A stretch of 64,000 nucleotides of DNA from JAEUIE01 sp047602475 (GTDB lineage: Bacteria > Planctomycetota > Planctomycetia > Gemmatales > HRBIN36): NCBI GenBank assembly GCA_047602475.1, contig JASGHE010000006.1:806001-870000 (forward strand), read 5' to 3'. Position numbers and translations under genes: made by a program. Numbering within the stretch: position 1 is the stretch's first letter; every line of letters starts with the position of its first letter. The notes beneath the pieces were generated by a model. It searched no databases. It saw nothing but the letters and a program-made list of their open reading frames with translations, and was not told the origin of the DNA. Positions 26,792 through 35,529 of this stretch are shown here, one piece after another.

Positions 26792-27847
26792 ATGTCAGTT
26801 CCTCGCCCTACTATCGATGTCAACGCTGTGCTGCTGCAAGAGAAGCGGCAGAAGCGAGCTCGTCGTGTCAACAAGCTGTGCTGGTTCTATGTCGTGCTGC
26901 TGCTCATCTACTGGACCGTGTTGATCTGGTACGGTGATACATGGTGGCCTGGTACACTCTTGCTCTATGGCCCGCGCTGGCCCATGGCGTTGCCTTTGGT
27001 GATCCTCGCTCCGCTCGCCTGGGAGTGGGGTCGCAAAGCGCTCATCCCCTGTACACTGGCGTTCCTAATCCTGGCCTTTCCCATCACCGGCATTAACATC
27101 CCCTACAGTTCGTGGATGACCTCGGTGCCGGCGGATACTGGTAAGCTCCGCATCGTCACATTCAATGCGGACATGGGCAAGATCAAGATGGCGGCCTGGA
27201 ACGAGTTCCTGAAGCAGACCAAGCCCGATATCGTCGTCTGCCAGGAATGGCCGGTCGGCTCGGCCCGGCCTGAAGAGTGGCAACAGGGCTGGCATATCCA
27301 GGAACATTTGGGCAATTTGCTCGTGGCCAGCCGCTGGCCCATTGCTAAGACCGAACTGCTGCGTGAGAACGAATTGCAGATACGTGGGTACGTCGGCTGG
27401 TATGATCTCAATACGCCGTTTGGGCCGATCAGCCTGGCTGACGTTCATCTGCCGACGCCGCGGGGGGAGGGCGAGCTCGAAGAAGCCCTGCATGGCAAAT
27501 GGCACAAGTTCGCTGACCTCGACCTGTTGAGCGAACGCAGGCTCTATGCCTCCCGCTATGTGCGCGAGTGGCTGTCCAAGTTTCCGGGGCCGATGATGGT
27601 GGTAGGAGATTTTAACTTGCCCAGTGATAGCAACATCTATGCAGGCTCATGGAATCGCTATCAGGATGCATTCGCTCAGGCTGGCTGGGGCTGGGGCTAC
27701 ACGAAGTGGACACGATGGTACGGCATGAGGATCGATCATATCCTTTTTGAAAAGGGCTGGGCTGCGACCAGGTGCTGGGTCGGTAAGGATGTTGGCTCGG
27801 ATCACCTTCCGCTGGTGGCTGATATCGTCTTCACCGGGGGCAACTGA
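26792..27847 (+). CDS. Membrane-anchored endonuclease/exonuclease/phosphatase-family protein
   Basis: This is a 351-residue protein with three N-terminal membrane helices (about 29-48, 54-72 and 78-98) and a C-terminal EEP domain outside or at the membrane. The EEP active-site motifs are present: IVTFNADMG, VVCQEW (metal-binding Glu), LADVHLPTP, MMVVGDFNLPSDS, MRIDHIL and GSDHLPLVADI. EEP enzymes cut phosphodiester or phosphate esters in nucleic acids, lipids or sugars. Here, inside a glycan operon, a role on a lipid- or sugar-phosphate is plausible but inferred. It is 3 nt after the preceding stop. Confidence 0.9.
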   Translation: MSVPRPTIDVNAVLLQEKRQKRARRVNKLCWFYVVLLLIYWTVLIWYGDTWWPGTLLLYGPRWPMALPLVILAPLAWEWGRKALIPCTLAFLILAFPITGINIPYSSWMTSVPADTGKLRIVTFNADMGKIKMAAWNEFLKQTKPDIVVCQEWPVGSARPEEWQQGWHIQEHLGNLLVASRWPIAKTELLRENELQIRGYVGWYDLNTPFGPISLADVHLPTPRGEGELEEALHGKWHKFADLDLLSERRLYASRYVREWLSKFPGPMMVVGDFNLPSDSNIYAGSWNRYQDAFAQAGWGWGYTKWTRWYGMRIDHILFEKGWAATRCWVGKDVGSDHLPLVADIVFTGGN

Positions 27848-27848
27848 G

Positions 27849-29015
27849 ATGCCCGCCGTGGCGACAGACTCAAAGTTGGAAACCGAGAAACAGACATTCA
27901 GCAATCCCTTGCATGTGGTTCATGTCACGCTGTCACTTGATTATGGCGGGTTGGAGCGGGTCGTTCTGCATCTGGTGAAGCAGGCTGAAGGTCTGGGGCA
28001 AAAGACGAGCATCTTGTGCCTGGAACGCCGTGGAGCGCTGGCTGAGCGTGCGGAGGCTCTTGGAGCGAAGGTCTACTGCATCGAAAAGCAACCGGGGCTG
28101 CGGTTCGAGACCATCAAAGCGGTGCGTCAGGTGCTTGAGCAACTCAAGCCCGATGTGGTGCATACCCATCAGATCGGTGCCCTCTTTTATTCGGGACCCG
28201 CAGCCAGACAGGCGAAGGTGCCCGTCATCGTTCACACCGAGCATGGCAAGACAATTAAAGGCATGAAGCAGAAGCTGCTCGGCTGGTGGGCAGCACGATA
28301 CTCTCAGCAGTTCTTTTGTGTCTCGGCAGATATTCAGCAGGAACTGTCGGGCTTCATGGTTCCTGCTAGCAAGATGGAAGTGCTGGCCAACGGCATTGAT
28401 ACTGCACAGTTGGCGGAACCTGTTGATACCATCACCTTGAGACGGACGTGGAACATTCCTCCCGATGCTGTGGTGCTGGGTACCATTGGCAGACTGGCCC
28501 ATGTCAAGCGGCAGGATCTGATGCTACAGGTCTTTGTCAGGGTTTGTCAGAGGGTGCCTGGTGCGGTGCTGGTTCTTGTTGGTGATGGCGAAGAACGCAA
28601 CAAGCTCGAAGCTCTGGCTGCTCAACTGGGTGTGATTGATCAGGTACGGTTCACCGGGTTCCAGTCGGAGCCGGGGAAGTTCCTGCACCTCATGTCGGCT
28701 TTTCTATTGACCAGCGAATCGGAAGGCATGCCCTTGTCATTACTCGAAGCCTGGGCGGTGGGGGTGCCGGTGGCGACGTTCCGAGTCGGTGGATTGCCTG
28801 AACTCATCCGCCACGGCGAGACCGGTTGCCTCGCTGAGTTCGGCAACGTCGATCAACTGGCTGAGCAGGTTATTCATCTGATCGAGCATCCAAGCGAAGC
28901 ACAGGCGATTGCCAATCGTTGCCGTGACGAGATTCGACAACGGTTTGACGTGGCAACAATGGCCCGGGCCTATGATACACGCTACCGGGAACTACTCATC
29001 AGGAGTCAGCATTGA
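27849..29015 (+). CDS. Glycosyltransferase, GT4 family
   Basis: The ATG at 27849 (MPAVATDSK), one base after the previous stop, gives 388 residues. Motifs are VTLSLDYGGLERVVLHLV near the N-terminus, VVHTHQIGALFY, LGTIGRLAHVKRQDLML in the donor half and SESEGMPLSLLEAWAVGVPVA with the E-x7-E pair. It is a cytoplasmic retaining-type GT-B enzyme, probably adding a hexose to the growing lipid-linked chain. A longer frame from 27747 overlaps the EEP gene by 100 nt and has no support. Its stop shares one base with the next start. Confidence 0.93.
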   Translation: MPAVATDSKLETEKQTFSNPLHVVHVTLSLDYGGLERVVLHLVKQAEGLGQKTSILCLERRGALAERAEALGAKVYCIEKQPGLRFETIKAVRQVLEQLKPDVVHTHQIGALFYSGPAARQAKVPVIVHTEHGKTIKGMKQKLLGWWAARYSQQFFCVSADIQQELSGFMVPASKMEVLANGIDTAQLAEPVDTITLRRTWNIPPDAVVLGTIGRLAHVKRQDLMLQVFVRVCQRVPGAVLVLVGDGEERNKLEALAAQLGVIDQVRFTGFQSEPGKFLHLMSAFLLTSESEGMPLSLLEAWAVGVPVATFRVGGLPELIRHGETGCLAEFGNVDQLAEQVIHLIEHPSEAQAIANRCRDEIRQRFDVATMARAYDTRYRELLIRSQH

Positions 29016-30196
29016 TGCGTGTCCTGGCCATGACGAGCTTGTTCCCCAATCCCTATCAACCCAACAAGTGGTCGCCCAATCAACAACAGTTACGCTGGCT
29101 GGCGGAGCGTGTACCCGTTGATGTCATCGCCCCGTTGCCTTGGACGTCTGAACTTACAGGCAAGAGACGTGATGGGAACCTGATGCTCGAAGGCCGGCAT
29201 CGTCGACTGGGTAATTTGAATATCGAGCATCCTCGCTACTGGTTTCTGCCCGGCATGCTTCGAGGCTCTTCAGGCAGGTTCTACCGCTGGTCAGTGCGGA
29301 AGACGTTCGAGAAGCACGTCAATGAGTTCAAGCCCGACATTGTCTTTACCCAATGGGCCTATCCCGATGGTTGGGCGGCAGTGAAGTTGGCCCATGCGGC
29401 TGGGCTTCCGGTGGTGTTGCAAGTGCTTGGCTCCGATGTGCTCTTGCTGCATGAACATCCGGGGCGCAAGGCAGGCACCTTGGAAGCCTTGAAAGAAGCG
29501 GATGGCATCTGGGCAGTCAGTCAGGATTTGGCTAGGAACCTCAAACAGCTTGGAGTGGCTGCGAGCCGTATTCGAGTTATCTACGATGGAGTCGATCCGA
29601 AGGTCTTTCATTCGGGCGATCAACAGGATGCCCGCCGCCGAGTGGGCCTCGATTCTGAAAAGAAGGTCATCCTTTTCGTTGGCAACCTTGCTCCGGTCAA
29701 GGCACTGGACAAACTGTTGCAGGCTTGCGAGCAATTGAAGAGCGAAGGGATCGACTTTCACGCAGCACTCATCGGGCAGGGTGAGTTGAAGGAGGCACTG
29801 GAACAACAGAGGCAAGGATTGTCGTGCCGAGATCAGATCAAGTTCTATGGTTCGATGCCACAGGAGACGCTGCCCGATTGGTATCGAGCTGCAGATGTGT
29901 TCGTGTTGCCAAGCTATTCTGAAGGCGTGCCCAATGTGCTGCTCGAAGCCTCGGCTTGTGGTTTGCCCTATGTGGCCAGCAACGTGGGGGGTATTCCCGA
30001 AATAGCCGAGCGAGGGAACGGCACGCTTGTCCCCTCTGGGGATGTGCCGGCGTTGGCGGCAGCGATTCGCCAGACGTTATCGCAACCCAAACCAGCAGCG
30101 ATTGATGCTCGCACGCGGGCAGAGTGCATCAACGATTTCCTGACGTTCCTGGGCGAAGTGCATGCCCGGTTTCATCGTAAAGACATTGCATCTTGA
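29015..30196 (+). CDS. Glycosyltransferase, GT4 family
   Basis: This 393-residue GT-B enzyme starts MRVLAMTSLFPNPYQPNKW and has VVLQVLGSDVLLLHEHP, VILFVGNLAPVKALDKLLQA and SYSEGVPNVLLEASACGLPYVASNVGG, with both acidic signature residues kept. AGGAG lies about 10 nt upstream, and the start overlaps the previous stop by a base. It ends the first uninterrupted run of glycan genes: a toxin-antitoxin-like pair and a gap follow before the remaining glycosyltransferases. Confidence 0.93.
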   Translation: MRVLAMTSLFPNPYQPNKWSPNQQQLRWLAERVPVDVIAPLPWTSELTGKRRDGNLMLEGRHRRLGNLNIEHPRYWFLPGMLRGSSGRFYRWSVRKTFEKHVNEFKPDIVFTQWAYPDGWAAVKLAHAAGLPVVLQVLGSDVLLLHEHPGRKAGTLEALKEADGIWAVSQDLARNLKQLGVAASRIRVIYDGVDPKVFHSGDQQDARRRVGLDSEKKVILFVGNLAPVKALDKLLQACEQLKSEGIDFHAALIGQGELKEALEQQRQGLSCRDQIKFYGSMPQETLPDWYRAADVFVLPSYSEGVPNVLLEASACGLPYVASNVGGIPEIAERGNGTLVPSGDVPALAAAIRQTLSQPKPAAIDARTRAECINDFLTFLGEVHARFHRKDIAS

Positions 30197-30240
30197 ACGT
30201 AGTTCGGGCATAGTATGAGATAGTGAAAGTGAGTGAGCCT

Positions 30241-30576
30241 ATGTCCAGCACAGTCAAACCTCAGCCGAAGATACTGGCGAACCGTGTGACCTCCACGCCG
30301 GGAGTGTGTGGGGGAAGACCTTGTATTGCGGGGCATCGTATTCGCATTTTTGATATTTATGTGATGCATGGTCTCCAGGGACGTACGACGGATGAGATAC
30401 TTAAATCATATCCAACGATATCTAGAGCCGATGTTGAAGCAGGAATTAGTTATTATCTGAATCATCGAGGCGATATGGAGCAGGAATCGCGAGATGAGGA
30501 TGCATTTGTTACTGAGTTTAAGAGGAAAATGGGTCCCGGGCCTCTTGAAACCAAGCGACTACAGCACAAGAGCTAG
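30241..30576 (+). CDS. DUF433-family protein, likely antitoxin partner
   Basis: This small protein (111 residues) contains the DUF433 core, with TSTPGVCGGRPCIAGHRIRI, DIYVMHGLQGRTTDEILKSYP and ISRADVEAGISYYLNH. DUF433 is a winged-helix-like fold commonly paired with DUF5615 PIN-like proteins in toxin-antitoxin-type modules. The C-terminal 35 residues are charged and probably bind the partner. I chose ATG 30241; a GTG at 30223 adds six residues. It is convergent with the DUF5615 gene and shares a 4-nt CTAG end with it, rather than being in an operon. The DNA here is visibly more AT-rich than the neighbouring glycan genes. Confidence 0.88.
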   Translation: MSSTVKPQPKILANRVTSTPGVCGGRPCIAGHRIRIFDIYVMHGLQGRTTDEILKSYPTISRADVEAGISYYLNHRGDMEQESRDEDAFVTEFKRKMGPGPLETKRLQHKS

Positions 30577-30896
30577 AGGTATTCAATCTGACCTGCCATG
30601 TCGTCTGGCGGGACAATCTCATGGAGTTCGATCAGACTCTGAATGACTTGTCCAATACTCCGTGTGCCCTGTTTCCAATAAGCAATGCCCGCGTGTTGTG
30701 CGCCTTTAGCCGAGAGTATCAGGAAATCTTTGTCTTGGGTAACAAGTACTCGACCGTGGGAATGTGCAAAGGCAAGTTGCTCTTCATCTTCAGTTCCGTT
30801 CAGGCCAATTTCACCTGAAATGGTCACATCAAGCCCATGGCGTCGCAAACCATCCCCATGGGCGGGATCTACGTTTTCATCCAAGTGAAACTTCAT
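30573..30896 (-). CDS. DUF5615 PIN-like protein, likely toxin partner
   Basis: This is a 107-residue protein with the DUF5615 pattern: MKFHLDENVDP at the N-terminus (Asp and Glu of the nuclease site), GTEDEEQLAFAHSHGRVLVTQDKDF in the middle (the TxDxDF motif) and AGIAYWKQG near the end. These are Mut7-C/PIN-like RNase folds. It is very probably the partner of the DUF433 protein encoded convergently. Both genes end in TAG codons built from one CTAG palindrome at 30573-30576. Activity is inferred from family context. Confidence 0.87.
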   Translation of the reverse strand: MKFHLDENVDPAHGDGLRRHGLDVTISGEIGLNGTEDEEQLAFAHSHGRVLVTQDKDFLILSAKGAQHAGIAYWKQGTRSIGQVIQSLIELHEIVPPDDMAGQIEYL

Positions 30897-31156
30897 CAGT
30901 TACCTCGTAGCTTCATGACCAGTTCCAGCTTAGCCAACTAATGCGATGATAATCGTTGCACATCGCTAGTAGAGATTTTTTTCCAAATATCGGATGAGAT
31001 CTCAGTGCACTCAACTTCGTTCCAAATAATCCCACAGCTTACTGGCCATACTAACCCCTCGCAAGCTATCCTTGCCCCTGTAGCTTCTTATGCACTATGA
31101 GTCTATGTCCGAATCTGTGTCCGTTACTCACGATGTGCTTTCTTCATGGCAGAGAC

Positions 31157-32278
31157 ATGCTCTGTTTCAGCCACGATTGGAACAGCGATCCGCTCTCGAA
31201 GACGCATCTGATGAGGCTGCTCTCGAAAGACAACCGTATCCTCTGGGTCAACTCGATCGGCTACCGGGCGCCGACCGCTTCGACAAAAGACTTGAAGCGA
31301 GCTTGGAGCAAGATCAAGGCCGCCACCGAATCGGTAAAAGAAGCAATCCCCAATCTGTTCGTTCTGAGCCCGCTGGCTATCCCGGCATGGGGCAAGCCGT
31401 GGATTCAGTCACTCAACCGCAAGCTGCTCGTCTGGCAGATCAAAAGGGCGATGCGGAAGCTGCGATTCAAGAAGCCGATCAACTGGGTCTTCAATCCTGC
31501 AGCCTCGGTGCTGGCTGGGCAACTCGGCGAAGAGCAGGTGATCTATTACTGCGTCGATGAATATACTGCCTTTTCAGGAGTGCCCACCGAAGCACTCATC
31601 AGCATGGAACGCCAACTGCTGCAACGGGCCGATCTGGTCATCGTCTCGGCAGATCGGCTGCTGCAATCGAAGAAGCAGTATCAAGCGAAGACCGTGCTTG
31701 TCAGGCATGGGGTCGATTACGATCACTTCCGCCAGGCAGTGTTGCCCGAAACTCCCATCGCTGATGAATTAAAAACACTTCCTCATCCCATCCTCGGGTA
31801 CTTCGGGCTGATGTCCGAAGACTGGGTCGATGTGCCTCTGCTGGTGAAGGTGGCGGAGAAGTACAAGCATGGCTCGCTGGTCTTGCTCGGCAAAGTGACG
31901 ATGGACTTAGGCACACTGCAGTCGATGCCCAACGTCCATATTCTGGGCCGCAAGCTCTACAGTACGCTGCCTGGTTACTGCAAGGGCTTCGATGTCGCAC
32001 TGATTCCGTTCCCCATCAGCGAAGTGACGCTCAACGCCAATCCGCTGAAGGCTCGTGAGTACCTCGCAGCAGGCTTGTCTGTTGCTTCGACCGCTATTCC
32101 GGAAGTCGAAGTGCTCGGCGAATGTGGCATCGGTCGAACGGCTGAAGAGTTCATCGAACGTATCGAAGAAGCTCTGAAACAACCTGGCCCCGATCAAGCT
32201 CGTAGCGACCGGATGAAGACCGAAAGCTGGGCGGCTCGTCTGGATGATATTCGTCGTCATCTCGCTCACATAAGCTAA
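31157..32278 (+). CDS. Glycosyltransferase (GT-B, TuaH-like)
   Basis: The protein has about 373 residues from ATG 31157 (MLCFSHDWNSDP). Motifs of this subfamily are LCFSHDW and PLSKTHLMRLL near the start, VIYYCVDEYTAF in the centre, LGYFGLMSEDWVDVPLL, and NANPLKAREYLAAGLSVAST with the acidic pair late. The start is uncertain: ATGs at 31097 and 31133 extend it, and an out-of-frame ATG at 31146 (MAE...) would fit the family N-terminus better if one base were missing near 31150. A 200-nt AT-rich gap precedes it, so it may have its own promoter. Confidence 0.88.
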   Translation: MLCFSHDWNSDPLSKTHLMRLLSKDNRILWVNSIGYRAPTASTKDLKRAWSKIKAATESVKEAIPNLFVLSPLAIPAWGKPWIQSLNRKLLVWQIKRAMRKLRFKKPINWVFNPAASVLAGQLGEEQVIYYCVDEYTAFSGVPTEALISMERQLLQRADLVIVSADRLLQSKKQYQAKTVLVRHGVDYDHFRQAVLPETPIADELKTLPHPILGYFGLMSEDWVDVPLLVKVAEKYKHGSLVLLGKVTMDLGTLQSMPNVHILGRKLYSTLPGYCKGFDVALIPFPISEVTLNANPLKAREYLAAGLSVASTAIPEVEVLGECGIGRTAEEFIERIEEALKQPGPDQARSDRMKTESWAARLDDIRRHLAHIS

Positions 32279-32288
32279 AGTAACAGTG

Positions 32289-32855
32289 ATGACCTCTTCG
32301 CCCTCACCGTATCATGGCCTCTTTCGTCTCATCGTCGCCGACCTGTGCGCCAAGGCGAAGTGGGTCTACGAGAAGGACCGGGGCCTGGCTCTGGTGAAGG
32401 TACTACTCACCGATGGCACAATGGCGATGATCTGGTACCGCTGGATGCAGTGGTCGAGACGCTATCACCTGGCTCCGCTGGAAATGCTCTTTAACAAGAT
32501 CAACACCTTCTTCTGCAACTGCATCATCGGCAGAGGAGCAGAGTTTGGGCCCGGCTTTGTGTTGATCCATTCCACAGGTATCGTCATCAATGGCACCGTT
32601 CGAGGCGGGACGAACGTCTTCCTGGAGCATCAGGTGACCATTGGTGCAGAGCGTCGGCAGGCACCGGTTTTAGGCAATGATCTGTTCATTGGGGCGGGGG
32701 CTAAGATCATCGGCAGCATCACGATTGGCGACGGGGCCAAGGTGGGAGCCAACGCTGTCGTCGTGAAAGATGTGCCGGCCTACGCCACGGTGGTCGGCAT
32801 TCCTGCACAAGTGGTGAGACAACGAACTCCAGACGAGGCGAGCGGCAGGGCGTAA
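32289..32855 (+). CDS. Serine-acetyltransferase-like hexapeptide acyltransferase
   Basis: This 188-residue protein has a helical N-terminal part (about 1-75) and a left-handed beta-helix with hexapeptide repeats (IIGRGAEFGPGFVLIHSTG, TVRGGTNVFLEHQVTIGAE, LFIGAGAKIIGSITIGDGAKVGANAVVVKDV). The His in LIHSTG and the end motif ATVVGIPAQVV match serine acetyltransferase-like enzymes, but in glycan loci such proteins acetylate sugars. Its last codons and stop lie in a GGCAGGGC/GCCCGCC palindrome (32844-32862), a piece of interspersed repeat. ATG 32289 follows a GTG by one codon. Confidence 0.9.
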   Translation: MTSSPSPYHGLFRLIVADLCAKAKWVYEKDRGLALVKVLLTDGTMAMIWYRWMQWSRRYHLAPLEMLFNKINTFFCNCIIGRGAEFGPGFVLIHSTGIVINGTVRGGTNVFLEHQVTIGAERRQAPVLGNDLFIGAGAKIIGSITIGDGAKVGANAVVVKDVPAYATVVGIPAQVVRQRTPDEASGRA

Positions 32856-32882
32856 GCCCGCCGTGTGAGACAACAAAACAAG

Positions 32883-34072
32883 ATGGCAAATTGGGAACTC
32901 ATATTCATCTGGCTCTTCTGGCTTAGCGTCGGGCTAGTGGTCTATTCGTACATCGGCTATCCGATCTTGATCTGGGTGTTAGCTCGTCTCTTTGGACGCA
33001 AACCGATCCCGCCCGATCATCCAACTACGTGGCCCAAAGTCTCATTGCTCATTGCAGCCTACAACGAAGAAGCGGAGATCGCCCGGCGGATTGAGAACGC
33101 TCTGGCGATGGACTATCCACGAGAACAGTTGGAGATCGTCATCGCCTCCGATGGCAGCTCCGACAAGACCTGCGAGATGGTTCGCAGCTATGCGGATCGT
33201 GGTGTGCTACTCTTCGACTATCAGGAACGAAGCGGCAAACCCGCTGTCTTGAATCGTTCTGTACCTCGTCTCACGGGTGAGTTCGTAGCCTTCTCCGATG
33301 CCAATTCCTTTACCGACCCAGATGCTTTGAAGAATCTCATCCGATGGTTCAGTGATGCGAAAGTCGGAGCAGTCTGTGGCAGATTGGTGCTCATCGATTC
33401 GACAACCGGTCAAAACGTCGATGGCATGTACTGGAAGTACGAGACGTACCTCAAGAAGTGCGAGAGCAGATTGGTGTGCTCCTGGGTTCCAACGGGGCGA
33501 TATATGCTCTTCGTCGGGAATGGTACCCGGCGATACCGGATAACACGATTGTGGATGATTTTGTCATTCCTCTGAGGGCGAAGTCGCTGCAACAGTGCAA
33601 GATTGTCTATGACAAAGAAGCAGTGGCCCATGAAGAGACGCCGGCCGCGATCGGGGCTGAGTTCAAGAGGCGATCCAGAATCGGGGCAGGGGGGTTCCAG
33701 GCGATTGGTCTGTTGTGGAAGCTGCTGCATCCCCGGTTTGGCTGGACAGCGTTTACGTTCCTGAATCACAAGATTCTGAGATGGGTCTGCCCGTTTCTGT
33801 TGATCGCGGCGTTGCTGACGAACCTGGCCCTATTACACCTCCCGTTCTTCCGCTGGATGCTGGCTGCCCAGGTGGCTTTCTATCTCCTGGCTGTGGCAGT
33901 GCGTTATGTACCTTCACAATCAAAGGGCATGAAGTTGCTTCGTCTGACAACCATGTTTACCAGCATGAATGCGGCTTTGTTGGTGGGGTTCTTTCGCTGG
34001 TTGCTCGGCACCCAGCGGGCGACCTGGCATCGCACGGCCCGGCTTGCTGAGTCAGCGGAGGCCGGTCGATGA
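32883..34072 (+). CDS. Membrane glycosyltransferase, GT2 family, frameshifted
   Basis: The first frame gives an N-terminal membrane helix, then the GT-A core: VSLLIAAYNEEAEIARRI, IVIASDGSSDKT and AFSDANSFTDPDA. The second frame continues with IGVLLGSNGAIYALRREW, DDFVIPLRA and AHEETPAAIGAEFKRRSRIGAGGFQ, which is the acceptor and QxxRW-like region, and three or four C-terminal membrane helices. One missing A at 33468-33472 (AGATTGG for AGAATTGG) joins them exactly. The repaired product has about 396 residues and resembles poly-beta-1,6-GlcNAc or cellulose-synthase-like inverting enzymes. It overlaps the following gene by ATGA. Confidence 0.88.
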
Positions 34073-35190
34073 TCGAATGGTTGCTCTCCTTGCCAAGGCT
34101 TCGGGAACGAGGTCTCGATCAATGGCTTCCTACTTATCTGGCTACCCGGCATCTGCGTCGTGATCCGAAACCCGGCGAGCCGGTGCATTTGATATTGTGT
34201 ATCGGCGATCATTATGAACCAAAACTCGGTGGAGCGCAGCCACCACAGGCTCAGGAGCGAGTGAATCGCTGGTGTCAGGAGTATCCCAGGCTCTTTGATC
34301 AATTCCGTGACAGCGATGGCAAACCGCCCCAGCATACGTTCTTCTATCCGGTAGAAGAGTATGAACCACACTACCTCGATCAGTTGGCAGGCTTATGCAA
34401 AGCTGGTTTCGGCGAAGCGGAAGTGCATCTGCATCACGACAACGATACCAGCGAGAACCTGAGACAGACGCTGCTCGGGTTCAAGAAGACGCTTCATGAA
34501 CGACATGGACTTCTCTCGAAACACAAAGACACCGGCGAGATCGGCTATGCTTTCATTCACGGCAACTGGTCGCTGGATAATTCCCGACCTGATGGTCGCT
34601 GGTGTGGCGTGAACAATGAGCTGGACATTCTTCGTGAGACGGGGTGCTTCGTGGATATGACGTTGCCTTCAGCACCAAGCCCAACACAAACAAAGACAAT
34701 CAATTCGATCTACTATGCAGTAGATGATCCACACCAGCCAAAGTCGCATGATCGAGGAATCACCGTGGGATCGGCACCGAGACCGGAAAAGAGCTTGCTG
34801 CTGATCCAGGGGCCGTTGCTGTTCGATTGGTCACGTCGTAAGGCAGGCTTACTTCCACGCATCGAGAACGCCTGCTTGCAAGGAAACCAGGCACCATCAG
34901 CGAAGCGGTTGCAACTCTGGTTACGTGCGAGGGTTCAAGTGGCTTCTCGCCCAGACTGGTTCTTCGTGAAGTTGCACACGCACGGTGCCAACGAGCAGAA
35001 CATGCCTGTGTTGTTAGGCTCTGCTATGCAGACATTTCATCAACATTTACAGGAACGTGCTAAATCAGATGCCAATTTTCAGTTTCACTATGTGACAGCT
35101 CGAGAAATGACCAACCTCGTGCTTGCAGCTGAGGCTGGTTGGCAAGGAAATGTCGGCGAAGTTAGAGAGTTTCTTTGGAAAAAGCAGTAG
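34069..35190 (+). CDS. Deacetylase/glycoside-hydrolase-fold-like protein of unknown function
   Basis: This is a 373-residue soluble protein. Histidine- and Asp-rich stretches suggest a metal-dependent TIM-barrel deacetylase: ILCIGDHYEPKLGG near residue 43, VHLHHDNDTSENL near 124 and YAFIHGNWSLDNS near 162, with FVKLHTHGANEQNM near 303. It has no signal peptide or membrane helix that I can see. I recognise no named family with certainty, so the fold is inference. Its ATG overlaps the stop of the membrane glycosyltransferase, which supports a role in modifying or trimming the same polymer. It is the last gene of the glycan run. Confidence 0.7.
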   Translation: MIEWLLSLPRLRERGLDQWLPTYLATRHLRRDPKPGEPVHLILCIGDHYEPKLGGAQPPQAQERVNRWCQEYPRLFDQFRDSDGKPPQHTFFYPVEEYEPHYLDQLAGLCKAGFGEAEVHLHHDNDTSENLRQTLLGFKKTLHERHGLLSKHKDTGEIGYAFIHGNWSLDNSRPDGRWCGVNNELDILRETGCFVDMTLPSAPSPTQTKTINSIYYAVDDPHQPKSHDRGITVGSAPRPEKSLLLIQGPLLFDWSRRKAGLLPRIENACLQGNQAPSAKRLQLWLRARVQVASRPDWFFVKLHTHGANEQNMPVLLGSAMQTFHQHLQERAKSDANFQFHYVTAREMTNLVLAAEAGWQGNVGEVREFLWKKQ

Positions 35191-35529
35191 AACCGCTAAA
35201 GTCGGTTGACATAACGTGATTACTGGTAAGAGATTACGGTAATTGTCGATTAATATCGATATTTTCCTGAATTCCATAACTAATTCGCTTGCCAAACTAA
35301 AAAAGCTAGGCTAAACTAGGCCCTTACGAAATCAGGATTGCAGCCCACAGACCGGATTTTGTGAATTGAACCTTGTGCTGGTGTGGTTGGTGTCGTCTCA
35401 TCCACGAACCTTCAAACTGCACTGTGCCTAGTGTCAAAGGAATTGACGCTAGATTGGCGTGAACGCCCACCACGCTGTCCAGCAACCTGTGTTATGCGTT
35501 CTTTTGTACCGGTCATGAGGAGAAGTTTC
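35191..35529. other. 339-nt intergenic region before the PEP-CTERM gene
   Basis: This AT-rich stretch separates the glycan operon from the PEP-CTERM gene. It contains the candidate promoter at 35289-35317 and, later, a possible short frame without a ribosome-binding site that I do not call. No strong terminator follows the gene ending at 35190. If the promoter is right, the transcript has a leader of about 200 nt with no recognised RNA motif. Confidence 0.5.
35289..35317 (+). promoter_or_regulatory. Candidate sigma-70-type promoter for the PEP-CTERM gene
   Basis: TTGCCA (35289-35294) and TAAACT (35312-35317) are spaced by 17 nt in an AT-rich stretch. Both are close to the -35 and -10 consensus. 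The gene start is about 205 nt further on. This is a pattern match only. Confidence 0.35.
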
